Shown here: positions 9,373 to 17,183 of the stretch, piece after piece
How the letters are laid out: every line of letters begins with the position of its first letter
Position numbering within the stretch: the first letter of the stretch is position 1
The notes under the pieces: model-generated
Seen by the model: only the letters and a program-made list of their open reading frames with translations
Databases searched by the model: none
What the model was told of the DNA's origin: nothing
Assembly (NCBI GenBank): GCA_964513275.1
Contig: CAZELN010000006.1
Location: forward strand, 1 to 36,653
Origin: UBA12478 sp964513275
GTDB lineage: Bacteria > Patescibacteriota > Patescibacteriia > UBA9934 > GWF2-40-263
Direction: 5' to 3'
DNA: 36,653 bases
Translations under genes and position numbers: made by a program

Positions 9373-12300
9373 TTATGAGGGACTCTGCGGGTCTTGTTGA
9401 GGTTCCAATGGAACTTCCTCGGAAAATCCCTTTGGTTCTTCCGCGCCCGAGTAATCGATCGGATCGATCTGTGTTTGTTTGAATCCTTGCTTTTCGAATG
9501 TGGCGTAATACTGATTTGGCCCGAGCATAAACGCGAAACGACCCTTACTGTCCGTTACCTGCGTTTCCAAAAGCTTGTTGTACTTGGGTTCAAAAACCCG
9601 AGCAACAGCTTGCGCAATCGGACGGCCGGTCTCTTTGTTGTAGACAATACCCCAACTGATCGGCTTGTGTGGTTTGGAGAGTCGGCGAGCAAGCACATAA
9701 ACCACGACCTGCACTACCACCATTCCTACAGAAAGAAACGTTGGACGAATGATGGCAAACAAGATAGCCATGAGAACACCTGTAATAGCGACGCTCTGTT
9801 GGACGACTCGTAGAAGCCTGCGGCGACGTACTGAATTGGGCGCATGGTATTTGGACTCCTGAGAAGGATCAAGCGGGATGTTAGCTGTGATAACTGCATT
9901 ATCGGCTGTGACCACGACCATCTCGCCATGATAAACGTCCAAATAGGAGCCATCTGTTTTTTCACCCTTGAGATAGTCTGTCGGGAACTGAAATCCAGGT
10001 TTCGTGACCGTAATTCGGTACGTTCCTGGCTGAACCAGGAAAAAATACCTTCCACCTCTATCTGTCACACGACTCTTGACAAGGCGGCCTCGCGCGTCGG
10101 CCGCCCCATCTTCAATTTTGAAGAGGCGAACCACAGCCAAGTCGATTGCTGTCTTGGCAATGGCGTTGTACACGACTCCGTATCCCTTTCTTCGTCGGCG
10201 CCAGAAAAAAAGCACTGGCGCGGTAAAAAGATATTGAAGGAAGGGAAGGAAGTCGAAAGCAACTGAGAGAACCACGACACTGACTCCGGCCGTGATGGCC
10301 AAAACCGGTGTGGAAACCTCTGCCGCCTCTTCTACTCCTGGAAGTTCGCGAATCGCCTCCAGGGTTTGTTGCACTTCCTTGAAGGGAAGCACATGAAAGA
10401 ACGTTTCTACCAGCGTGGATGGAGCTTCTTGCTGTGGAGCCGTCTCTTCTTCTACTTCCTCCTGTGAAGGCTCAGTGACAACGACCTCTTCTTCCCCTTC
10501 TTCCTGACCTACGGCCGTAAGCAGAATCCGAGGATTAATGATCGCATTTTGGATGGTCAGAACCGCGCTTTGAGCGGATTCATATCCATCAGCTTCCACA
10601 GAAACTCGGTATGTTCCATTTGAGACATACCAAGCAAAGGCGCCGTCAGCGCTGGTATAGGAAGGATTAAATTGGCCGTATGGGGACCCATCCCAAACGA
10701 CAAATTCGCCTTCCACAAGTTCAAAGAGCGTGACATGGGCGTTTGGCACGGCTGCTTCTTCACCATCGATGACCTGATACACATAGCCCGGAGCGACTAC
10801 GCGCAGGTATGAAGAAACAGCATCCGACGATCCATCAAGGTAGGTGACAAGCACGGACACCTCCAAAACGGTTTGCATGTCGGGGATCGTAACATCAGCC
10901 AAATAAAGAGCGAGGGCGTCATCAAGACGCATGAGGTAGGTATCGTCTCCGACTGTGAGAAGCATCGTCTCAACGTCATCGGATACCGCATCCGCGGGAA
11001 CAAGAATGCGCATGTCACTTGTGGGAGTGACTTCAACCACGCCGGAGCTCATGGTTTCAAGCGCAATAGTCTCGTCCGCGACCAAAAAGAGCACATCGGC
11101 ATCGCTGAGTATGCCATCCTCCGCATCCAGGGAGGTTGGCTCCTCGCTTTGCTCACAGTCAGTCGGACACGAGCGAGAAGACTCCGTTGCCGAACAGACA
11201 CTGTCCCCACAGGAAACCGCCGATCCCGGTGAGGTGGTCTCTTCCGCAGACGTTTCTTCCGTCTGTGTCGTGGGGAGTTCTACTTCCCCTCCCGACTCTT
11301 CTTCTGAGGTTTCTTCTTCAGAAGTCTCTTCCGCTTGGGAAGATTCTTCTTCTGAGGGCACCTCTTCTTCTGAAGCCTGTGGTGTACCCAGCACCAAAGC
11401 TCCAGAAGCAAACTGCCCTGCTTCATCGTAGGCAAAAACGCCAAAGTAATACGTGATTCCATTACTCAATCCCGAAAATGCCAAACTGCTTGTGAGCTGC
11501 GTAGACACGACTTCGCATGTATCATCCGTGGGATCTGTTGGATAGCCATCCAAACATTGCAGCACATACATGCCTGAAAGATCGTCATCACTTGGACTTG
11601 TCCATGTCAGCGTAACCGACCCATCGCCGCTCACGACAGAAAGGTTTGATACATTTCCTGGCGCGTCATCTTCATTCGTTTCAAACGTCTGGTCACTTGA
11701 AAAAGCTTGATTGGTTGACGCATCCGTTGAAAGCACTTGAAAGTGATATGTTGTTCCGGCGGTCAAATCCGTAAGCAGAATCGAGTGTGAGGTATCAAGA
11801 TCCTCTTCCGACTCTGTCTCTTCATACGCTGTTGTCAATCCGTAGGCGACCGTGCTGTCAGACGCTTCATCTGTTTCCCAAGTCACGCGCGCAGAAGTCG
11901 TCGTAATGTCGACAACATCGATATCTGAAATGACTGGATCCGTCTCATCAGCCGTCGTGAACGTCTGGGTAGAGAATGTTGCCATGTTCCCATCACTGTC
12001 CGCGGCGCGAATCTGAAAGTAATACGTCTCACCCTCGGATAATCCACTGAGCGCGACAGAATGACTTGTGTAATAGCCGGAAACAGACGAGGTTCCGACT
12101 TCAAATCCTGCGGTAAGACCATAATCTAAGAGTCGCGTAGCGGCTTCACTTGTTGACCAAGTCACGGTTGCGCTTGAGCCTGTGACTTCTGAGACAACGA
12201 TGTTGGAAATACTTGGAGCCGTTGTATCTGCCGCTGCTCCACCACCAGAGTCACCACTTCCAGACTCTCCACCACCGCCCGAGGACGGAACCGTCGCCGT

Positions 12301-12858
12301 AACAGCGAATGTATCATCGCCCCCAATAGGCAAAATGATGGATCCAGAATCTGCAAACGTTCCACCAATGGCAATATAATAATTCCCTGTTGAGCTTGGA
12401 TTTGTGACTTGATCGACACCCGTTCCTGAACTGCTCGCGTGCGTTCCCATTTCTATCGAGACTACGCTCGTCGCGGCAATCGCCCCGCCATCGCCCCCAC
12501 AAATCGTGATGGTGATGACATCTGACGCAGCCGTAATGGACGCCTTTTCAGATCCCGAACATGTTTCGGCTGTTGTCAGATCCACACCGTCGTCTGCAAT
12601 GTCCACATCATCCTCGCTCAGGAGCGATGTATCAAATGCAGAGGCAAATGTCAGTGTGATGGTTGACCCTTCTGAAATACCTGTTGGCGTTGTAAAGAGC
12701 ACGGTGTGATTGGCTGATTGCGAAACCTGAAGCGTGGACGGATAATCATTCGCGCTTGTCAGCGTTGCCGCAAACGATGGCCAAACACCCACCATAACCG
12801 CTGTAATAACAACGGCGGCTATGGCGAGAGTTCGGAATGTCCTCTGGAAAATACGCAC
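9373..12858 (-). CDS. Membrane-anchored surface protein with fibronectin III and carboxypeptidase-regulatory-like domains
   Basis: A 1161-aa protein starting at GTG, with a signal peptide (residues about 1-30). After an N-terminal beta domain come fibronectin type III-like domains at about 210-300, 300-400 and 400-490, the first two marked by SATVTWSTSEAATRLLDYGL and SARVTWETDEASDSTVAYGL. A Glu/Ser/Thr-rich linker follows, then a short Cys motif (CGDSVCSATESSRSCPTDC) seen in many CPR secreted proteins. Carboxypeptidase-regulatory-like beta sandwiches occur both before and after two hydrophobic segments (one near FDFLPFLQYLFTAPVLFFW, one near VLMAILFAIIRPTFLSVGM); the last copies contain ITVTKPGF and YYATFEKQGF. 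The second gene-proximal RRRRKG and KPHKP flanks suggest that the C-terminal copies lie in the cytoplasm. It sits between two other secreted proteins in one operon; function is inferred to be cell-surface structure or attachment. Confidence 0.65.
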   Translation of the reverse strand: MRIFQRTFRTLAIAAVVITAVMVGVWPSFAATLTSANDYPSTLQVSQSANHTVLFTTPTGISEGSTITLTFASAFDTSLLSEDDVDIADDGVDLTTAETCSGSEKASITAASDVITITICGGDGGAIAATSVVSIEMGTHASSSGTGVDQVTNPSSTGNYYIAIGGTFADSGSIILPIGGDDTFAVTATVPSSGGGGESGSGDSGGGAAADTTAPSISNIVVSEVTGSSATVTWSTSEAATRLLDYGLTAGFEVGTSSVSGYYTSHSVALSGLSEGETYYFQIRAADSDGNMATFSTQTFTTADETDPVISDIDVVDITTTSARVTWETDEASDSTVAYGLTTAYEETESEEDLDTSHSILLTDLTAGTTYHFQVLSTDASTNQAFSSDQTFETNEDDAPGNVSNLSVVSGDGSVTLTWTSPSDDDLSGMYVLQCLDGYPTDPTDDTCEVVSTQLTSSLAFSGLSNGITYYFGVFAYDEAGQFASGALVLGTPQASEEEVPSEEESSQAEETSEEETSEEESGGEVELPTTQTEETSAEETTSPGSAVSCGDSVCSATESSRSCPTDCEQSEEPTSLDAEDGILSDADVLFLVADETIALETMSSGVVEVTPTSDMRILVPADAVSDDVETMLLTVGDDTYLMRLDDALALYLADVTIPDMQTVLEVSVLVTYLDGSSDAVSSYLRVVAPGYVYQVIDGEEAAVPNAHVTLFELVEGEFVVWDGSPYGQFNPSYTSADGAFAWYVSNGTYRVSVEADGYESAQSAVLTIQNAIINPRILLTAVGQEEGEEEVVVTEPSQEEVEEETAPQQEAPSTLVETFFHVLPFKEVQQTLEAIRELPGVEEAAEVSTPVLAITAGVSVVVLSVAFDFLPFLQYLFTAPVLFFWRRRRKGYGVVYNAIAKTAIDLAVVRLFKIEDGAADARGRLVKSRVTDRGGRYFFLVQPGTYRITVTKPGFQFPTDYLKGEKTDGSYLDVYHGEMVVVTADNAVITANIPLDPSQESKYHAPNSVRRRRLLRVVQQSVAITGVLMAILFAIIRPTFLSVGMVVVQVVVYVLARRLSKPHKPISWGIVYNKETGRPIAQAVARVFEPKYNKLLETQVTDSKGRFAFMLGPNQYYATFEKQGFKQTQIDPIDYSGAEEPKGFSEEVPLEPQQDPQSPS

Positions 12859-12870
12859 ACATGGTGATAA

Positions 12871-13788
12871 TTAGCGTTTATCGTGCAATTTCTTAGTGAA
12901 CCAGATCAGGATAAGCGCAAGACCAAGCATCAGAGCCAACAGTTGCCACGGCATCACCCAATACGTCAGGTTCGATGTAATCAGTTGATTATTCCCAAAG
13001 TTCAGGGAAAGTTCAGCTGTCACAGGGCCTATAAGCAGATGACGTAACTGATAGCCAGCTGCTTGGATCCATATTCTGTCGGAGTCGATTAACTGAGCGG
13101 TGAACATCCGAGTGGTAGACGGAAGAACGCGTCCTTCTGAAGCATTTGCCTCAATCCTAGCGATTCTCTGTCCACACAGCCCCATGAGCGTGATCTCTCC
13201 CGTCGGCGTTAGATAGACATTTCCTTGATTTTGAACTCGGTACTCAAATGTCCCAAACGGGAGAGAGACGTCATCCTGAGAGATCGAGAAATCAAGAAGT
13301 TCCAGGTGCTCTTGCGTTTCCCCTTCGATCGTCAGAAATACGAGAACGGCTGTTTTTGCTTCCACAATCGCTCCATTATTTGCGACTATCTCAGAAGGAG
13401 CGGTCGAGATGGTAATCGCGCCGTAATAGCTGCCAGCAGAAATGTCGTCAGGAACGGCAACTGTGAACGGCACGTCAACCTTTGACTGCGCGGGGACACG
13501 TACATCGCTTAGGGGAAACTCTATCCAGGAAAGGAATGCGTTTATTTCCGTTTTTTCTGGAGCAAACACAGGTGTTCCGTCCTCGTCACCTGACTCAAAG
13601 GCAAGAAGATCGAGAAAGTACACTTGATCGCTCGCTCCTGTGTTGAAAACCGTGAACGAGGAGGTAAGAACGGTTCCAGGCGTGGAAGAAAGTTCAAGAA
13701 CGCTTGGAGAAACCGTTGCTGCAAACCCAGTGGACGGATTCAGCATCAGAGCAAGGGCACAAGTGATAACAACGAGTCGCTTGGACAT
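12871..13788 (-). CDS. Secreted/membrane-anchored beta-sandwich protein (DUF916-like)
   Basis: A 305-aa protein with a signal peptide (MSKRLVVITCALALMLNPSTGFAA), a long beta-rich extracellular region and one C-terminal hydrophobic segment (WQLLALMLGLALILIWF) followed by KKLHDKR, i.e. a type I anchor with a basic cytoplasmic tail. The pattern VSPSVLELSSTPGTVLTSSFTV...VPFTVAVPDDISAGSYYGAITI resembles the DUF916 / Fn3-like modules found next to WxL or cell-wall-binding proteins. I chose the ATG at 13788 rather than the TTG at 13809: it lies 1 nt after the upstream stop and begins the signal peptide directly. It may help display or anchor the other proteins of the operon. The family call is tentative. 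Confidence 0.6.
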   Translation of the reverse strand: MSKRLVVITCALALMLNPSTGFAATVSPSVLELSSTPGTVLTSSFTVFNTGASDQVYFLDLLAFESGDEDGTPVFAPEKTEINAFLSWIEFPLSDVRVPAQSKVDVPFTVAVPDDISAGSYYGAITISTAPSEIVANNGAIVEAKTAVLVFLTIEGETQEHLELLDFSISQDDVSLPFGTFEYRVQNQGNVYLTPTGEITLMGLCGQRIARIEANASEGRVLPSTTRMFTAQLIDSDRIWIQAAGYQLRHLLIGPVTAELSLNFGNNQLITSNLTYWVMPWQLLALMLGLALILIWFTKKLHDKR

Positions 13789-13789
13789 A

Positions 13790-14695
13790 CTAAAAGTTTC
13801 CGGAGGCAATCAACGAAAGTATTTGTGAGTAACTTCCTTCTGTTGTGGGTTGATTAATGGCCACCTTGAGTGACAAGAAGCCTCGGTTCTCAAAAATCGC
13901 ACTTGACTCAGTCGCAACATCGCTGAAGGTAGATGTAATGGCAGTGTCAGCGGTATCAAACGTGGAACTACTCAGCGATGTGTCAGATGATCTGGCGCCA
14001 TATTCCTCCAGCCCTGTTGAAACAGATCCGTCAGTTACGTCATCGATATCGTTTGATCCAGAACGAAGGTTCCCATCCTCTACCACTTGGACAACATACC
14101 CGTTGTCATTTGCCGCACTCACCTCAAAAGCAAGAAGGGCTGTTGAGACCGACGATGTAGAAAGCGTTCCAAATGCGACAGAGGAACTGGTGAGTGGATA
14201 CATGTAGTCATTCGTTCCATCAATCGTTGGAAACGTCCCACCATCTTTCCAGGCATCAACACTTATAGTTCCACCACCAATCGAAGCTACTCGCCCAATG
14301 GCTGCAACCTGCGACTCACCAAGATTCTGGACAACGGCAATAAGCATGTTGACTGATATTCCGGTTGTGTCCGCAGTCACAGTTAACCCAGAAAGTGCTG
14401 TGGCAGCACGACCAGAGGCTGTTGTTTGCGAATACACCTCAAATGTAATGATCTGGTCATCGATGCCAGAACGGTAGCCTTGAGTCACCTGGTAAGAAGT
14501 GCTCGATCCAGACCCAGAAACGCCTGCTTCTGACGTATCTCTTAAAAGGTAGCTTGTTGAAGAAGCTGTATCAGAACCTCCGGTGTTGACTGTGTCCCAC
14601 CGGATTTCGAAATTTGTGGAGCTCATAGCCGCCTGAGCAAGCGACCTGCAAACAAAAATCCCCACAACTACAAAGGTGAAAACGCCTCTCCACAT
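13790..14695 (-). CDS. Secreted protein of unknown function, first gene of surface operon
   Basis: A 301-aa protein with an N-terminal signal peptide (GVFTFVVVGIFVCRSLAQAA). The mature part is rich in Ser, Thr, Gly and Ala and looks beta-structured. Segments such as SSTNFEIRWDTVNTGGSDTASSTSYLLRDT and YQVTQGYRSG recur in secreted proteins of CPR bacteria. There is no C-terminal membrane segment, so it is probably released or held by its partners. It is preceded by a consensus-like promoter and an AAAGG ribosome-binding site 7 nt before the ATG. It heads a leftward operon of four envelope genes with 1-12 nt spacing. I do not recognise a named family. Confidence 0.6.
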   Translation of the reverse strand: MWRGVFTFVVVGIFVCRSLAQAAMSSTNFEIRWDTVNTGGSDTASSTSYLLRDTSEAGVSGSGSSTSYQVTQGYRSGIDDQIITFEVYSQTTASGRAATALSGLTVTADTTGISVNMLIAVVQNLGESQVAAIGRVASIGGGTISVDAWKDGGTFPTIDGTNDYMYPLTSSSVAFGTLSTSSVSTALLAFEVSAANDNGYVVQVVEDGNLRSGSNDIDDVTDGSVSTGLEEYGARSSDTSLSSSTFDTADTAITSTFSDVATESSAIFENRGFLSLKVAINQPTTEGSYSQILSLIASGNF

Positions 14696-14716
14696 AAATC
14701 AACCTTTTACAAAGAG

Positions 14717-14745
14717 AGTATACCATGAATACAAAAAGTAGTCAA
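14717..14745 (-). promoter_or_regulatory. Strong sigma70-type promoter of the surface-protein operon
   Basis: On the minus strand, TTGACT (14740-14745), a 17-nt spacer and TATACT (14717-14722). The expected start is near 14710, followed by AAAGG and the ATG at 14695. It drives the four secreted-protein genes. Confidence 0.8.
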
Positions 14746-14845
14746 TAGATTATTTGGCTAAAGTAAGCTTAAAAAATGGCCATCCATCTGATTATCTTCC
14801 CATTCACTCAAGAAAAAATGGCCTCACGTCGCATGTTTTCTAAAA

Positions 14846-14854
14846 TTATCCACA
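14846..14854 (+). promoter_or_regulatory. DnaA box (TTATCCACA)
   Basis: A perfect match to the consensus DnaA box, in AT-rich DNA 56 bp from the first parS-type palindrome. A single 9-mer may occur by chance; its position near parS gives it weight. Confidence 0.45.
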
Positions 14855-14909
14855 TTTTCAGTTTTTGTCTAGACTAGACTGGTCAAAATCAAGCTTTAAT
14901 GTGGGAGCA

Positions 14910-14925
14910 TGTTTCACGTGAAACA
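14910..14925. other. parS centromere site 1
   Basis: The 16-bp palindrome TGTTTCACGTGAAACA is identical to the conserved bacterial chromosomal parS site bound by ParB. It overlaps by 2 bp the terminator stem of the tRNA-Ala gene. A second identical copy lies 559 bp further right. No parA/parB genes are in this window. Confidence 0.88.
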
Positions 14926-14952
14926 AAACAACCGATCGTTTCGGTTGTTTTG
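14924..14952 (-). terminator. Rho-independent terminator of tRNA-Ala
   Basis: An 11-bp perfect stem (14924-14934 with 14942-14952) has a 7-nt loop. Read leftward it ends in GTTGTTTTGTTT. It starts immediately after the tRNA-Ala CCA end, and its T tract runs into parS site 1. Confidence 0.8.
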
Positions 14953-15028
14953 TGGTGGACCTGAGGGGAATCGAACCCCTTACCTTCGCAATGCGAATGC
15001 GACGCTCTACCAAATGAGCTACAGGCCC
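14953..15028 (-). tRNA. tRNA-Ala (anticodon CGC)
   Basis: A cloverleaf with acceptor GGGCCTG/CAGGTCC containing the G3-U70 pair that defines alanine tRNA, a GCTC/GAGC D stem, an anticodon stem TCGCA/TGCGA with loop TTCGCAT (anticodon CGC, codon GCG), and T arm AGGGG-TTCGATT-CCCCT. The body is 14956-15028; the CCA end is encoded (14953-14955). Confidence 0.93.
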
Positions 15029-15113
15029 ATTTAGAGACCTTTGAAATACTCGCGACATTGCTTTCATGGGCTCCCACGCACCGCTTCAACGTCTATTTTA
15101 GGACGTTTTCAGA

Positions 15114-15151
15114 GGCTGGCAGCCTCCGCCAGAGGCGGATCTGCCTTTGGC
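15114..15151. repeat. GC-rich palindromic repeat (TCCGCC-AGA-GGCGGA type)
   Basis: Two adjacent hairpins: GGCT-ggc-AGCC (15114-15124) and TCCGCC-AGA-GGCGGA (15125-15139), followed by TCTGCCTTTGGC. GC-rich TCCGCC/GGCGGA palindromes of this style are dispersed in many CPR genomes. Only one copy is in this window, so repeat status is inferred. Confidence 0.5.
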
Positions 15152-15415
15152 ATTACGTTCAAGCAAATCTCACCGAGTATTTAAAAGGTATCATTAAATT
15201 TAAGGACATCATGACGTTTTTGTGAATCGTGATGATGTAGTCAGCAGAATCCGACGTATGAAATCTTATCCAGAAGATGAGACTAGCATGACAATTGTTT
15301 AGACTGTCTAGCCTGGGAAACTACGTTTGCCTGACTCTCAAAACACAACATATGAATACTCGACGAAAACCAGGTTATTGAGGACTAATTTTCTGGTTTC
15401 ATCGACTGAACTCCT

Positions 15416-15448
15416 AAAACATGGAGCTCGAAGAGGAGCTCTAGTTTT
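15416..15448 (-). terminator. Probable terminator of tRNA-Arg(CCU)
   Basis: GAGCTC repeated on both sides of a 6-nt loop forms a stem, flanked by AAAAC and GTTTT that extend it. Read leftward it ends in a TGTTTT run. It lies about 40 bp past the tRNA-Arg 3' end, with parS site 2 in between. Confidence 0.55.
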
Positions 15449-15468
15449 GGAATTTGCTTACTTGACAT

Positions 15469-15484
15469 TGTTTCACGTGAAACA
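15469..15484. other. parS centromere site 2
   Basis: A second perfect TGTTTCACGTGAAACA palindrome, 7 bp past the encoded CCA of tRNA-Arg(CCU). Two identical 16-mers within 0.6 kb are not expected by chance and mark a ParB loading region. Confidence 0.88.
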
Positions 15485-15490
15485 TCTTCC

Positions 15491-15566
15491 TGGTGTCCAC
15501 GGAGGGACTTGAACCCCCATCTCCAGCTTAGGACGCTGTAGCTCTATCCAGTTGAGCTACGGGGAC
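15491..15566 (-). tRNA. tRNA-Arg (anticodon CCU)
   Basis: A cloverleaf with D stem GCTC/GAGC, anticodon loop GTCCTAA (anticodon CCT, codon AGG), T arm GGGGG-TTCAAGT-CCCTC and acceptor GTCCCCG/CGTGGAC. The acceptor has a C5-U68 mismatch, and the anticodon stem ends in an A27-G43 mismatch, so it is slightly irregular. The body is 15494-15566, with CCA encoded at 15491-15493. Confidence 0.88.
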
Positions 15567-15658
15567 AATAAGTGTCGTGAAACGTTATCCTTAAAACATG
15601 CTATACTGGAGCCTAGGCAACATCAGAATACTTGAATATAAAGCCTCAGTCAACGTAT

Positions 15659-16777
15659 ATGTCCAACGAAATTCTTCTCACTCTTACACTCATTGCACTC
15701 GTTATTGGCATAACACTCTTTTATCTTTCTCGACGCAAAATGAATTCACCAGATCAATCATCAGCACAGCTCCTCTCGCTGATGAACGATCTACGCCGTG
15801 AAATTCAGGAATCAACAACATCACAGCGAAAAGAAGTCGAAGGTAAATTAGATCTCATGCATGATCGCATGGTTAAAAACATGCAGGAATCGTCATCTAC
15901 GCTGCAGAAACACTTTCAGCACTCCTTTGGTGTTTTTCGGGATGTCACAGAGCGCCTTACAAAACTGGATGAAACGAACAAACAGGTTCTCAACTTTTCT
16001 GAGCAGCTGCAGAGCCTTGAAAATATCCTGAAAAACCCGAAACAGCGGGGAATTCTAGGGGAATACTGGCTTGAATCACTTCTTGGTCAGGTTTTGCCAC
16101 CAGGCCAGTACCAAATGCAGTATCAATTGGGCGTTGATGAGCAGACAGGACAAACTCTTATTCCAGACGCTGTTATTTTTATTCGAGAAATGTTGATACC
16201 GATTGACGCAAAATTCTCACTTGAAAACTACAATCGCATCACTCAAGAGACAGATGCAGAAAAACGTGAACTTCTTGAAAAAGAATTCAAAACCGACGTG
16301 AAGCTCCGCATTGATGAAACATCCAAATACGTTCAACCTCAGAAAGGGACGTCAAACTTTGCTTTTATGTTTGTTCCCGCTGAGGGCGTCTACCATAATC
16401 TTATCTCTCAAAACGTTGGTGCCGTGAAGGTAAACTCACGAAACCTCATAGAATACGCCTTTGAAAAAAGTGTCATGATCGTCTCACCAACCTCCTTTTT
16501 TGCCTACCTGCAAACAGTCATCCTCGGACTGAAGGCTCTGCAGATTGAAGAGTCAGTAAAGGACATCCAAAAACAGGCTGAAAACCTTATGCGACACATG
16601 AGGGCCTATGAAGATCATCACAATCGCCTTGGAAAGCAACTTGAAACGGCCATTAGAACCTATACGAATTCATCACAGGAACTCAAAAAAATCGATAAGG
16701 ACATTTACCGCATTACCGAAGGAGCAGTTGGGAAGGAGATGGAACCGCTAGAGCTTTCCGTATCCAAAGAGGAATAA
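15659..16777 (+). CDS. rmuC: RmuC-family DNA recombination protein
   Basis: A 372-aa protein with an N-terminal membrane anchor (residues about 5-23), a coiled-coil region (about 35-125) and the RmuC domain (about 130-340). The domain shows GILGEYWLESLLGQVLPP and the signature PDAVIFI...LIPIDAKFSLENYNRI, which corresponds to the nuclease-like core (PIDAKF) of the family. RmuC limits rearrangements at inverted repeats in E. coli; the biochemical activity is predicted to be nucleolytic. I used the ATG at 15659, since the TTG at 15632 precedes a less typical start. A TATACT box lies at 15603-15608. It is followed 41 nt later by rpsT. Confidence 0.88.
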   Translation: MSNEILLTLTLIALVIGITLFYLSRRKMNSPDQSSAQLLSLMNDLRREIQESTTSQRKEVEGKLDLMHDRMVKNMQESSSTLQKHFQHSFGVFRDVTERLTKLDETNKQVLNFSEQLQSLENILKNPKQRGILGEYWLESLLGQVLPPGQYQMQYQLGVDEQTGQTLIPDAVIFIREMLIPIDAKFSLENYNRITQETDAEKRELLEKEFKTDVKLRIDETSKYVQPQKGTSNFAFMFVPAEGVYHNLISQNVGAVKVNSRNLIEYAFEKSVMIVSPTSFFAYLQTVILGLKALQIEESVKDIQKQAENLMRHMRAYEDHHNRLGKQLETAIRTYTNSSQELKKIDKDIYRITEGAVGKEMEPLELSVSKEE

Positions 16778-16781
16778 TGAG

Positions 16782-16809
16782 TTGACATACCCGTGGAACG
16801 GGGTATACT
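16782..16809 (+). promoter_or_regulatory. Promoter of rpsT
   Basis: TTGACA (16782-16787), a 16-nt spacer and TATACT (16804-16809). Only 9 nt separate the -10 box from the rpsT ATG, so the predicted mRNA starts within about 3 nt of the start codon. Confidence 0.8.
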
Positions 16810-16818
16810 TCAGCCGTT

Positions 16819-17088
16819 ATGCCAAATCTACGAAACGCTAAAAAGGCGCTACGCCAAAACAAAACTCACGCCGAGCGCAATAAAGTGGCTCTTGCCGAAA
16901 TCCACTCGATGCGTGTGAAACTACGCAAGGCCGTCACCTCCAAAAAGGTTGACGAAGCGATCGAACTTGCTCGGCTCGTCGGCAAAAAACTTGATAAGGC
17001 TGTGCAGAAGAATCTGCTCAAACTGGGCACGGTTTCACGCTACAAGTCTCGATTGATGAAAAAAGTCAACGCCCTCAAAAAGGTGTAA
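16819..17088 (+). CDS. rpsT: 30S ribosomal protein bS20
   Basis: An 89-aa Lys/Arg-rich helical protein of normal bS20 length. It begins MPNLRNAKKALRQNKTHAERNK and ends with KLGTVSRYKSRLMKKVNAL, matching the bS20 pattern (N-terminal x-N-x-K-S/A-A-x-K-R-x-R-x, C-terminal A-A-R-x-K-S-R-L). It binds 16S rRNA early in 30S assembly. It has its own promoter and terminator and no Shine-Dalgarno sequence, since the message is predicted to be leaderless. Confidence 0.95.
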   Translation: MPNLRNAKKALRQNKTHAERNKVALAEIHSMRVKLRKAVTSKKVDEAIELARLVGKKLDKAVQKNLLKLGTVSRYKSRLMKKVNALKKV

Positions 17089-17095
17089 ACAAAAG

Positions 17096-17118
17096 CGGAC
17101 CTGAAACGGTCTGTTTTT
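17096..17118 (+). terminator. Rho-independent terminator of rpsT
   Basis: Stem CGGACC/GGTCTG (17096-17101 with 17108-17113), loop TGAAAC, then TTTTTC. It begins 7 nt after the rpsT stop codon. Confidence 0.8.
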
Positions 17119-17127
17119 CATTCTGCA

Positions 17128-17175
17128 TTGACACGAAGTCAGCCAGTTGATAAGTTACGTATGTACATAAGTAAC
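17128..17175 (+). promoter_or_regulatory. Promoter and palindromic operator of the vapBC-type pair
   Basis: TTGACA (17128-17133) is followed after 17 nt by a weak -10 TAAGTT (17151-17156). A 22-bp palindrome (17154-17175, GTTAC...GTAAC) with a single mismatched pair overlaps the -10 and lies 8 nt before the antitoxin ATG. This fits autorepression by the ribbon-helix-helix antitoxin. Confidence 0.65.
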
Positions 17176-17183
17176 AACATCGT

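Larger units (their letters stand above)
15030..15468. other. Intergenic region without a supported gene
   Basis: About 440 bp between two leftward tRNA genes. It holds a hairpin AACGTC...GACGTT (15088-15107), a GC-rich palindromic repeat (15114-15151), a terminator near 15416-15448, and otherwise AT-rich DNA. A 26-codon open stretch at 15222-15302 and a 61-codon one at 15327-15512 (running into the tRNA) show no family features. Confidence 0.6.

Noticed and set aside
15222..15302. A 26-codon frame ending VSRIRRMKSYPEDETSMTIV that could be a gene remnant
   Set aside because: Too short, no initiation signals, no recognisable family.
15327..15512. A 61-codon plus-strand frame
   Set aside because: It runs through a terminator, parS site 2 and into a tRNA gene; not plausible as coding.
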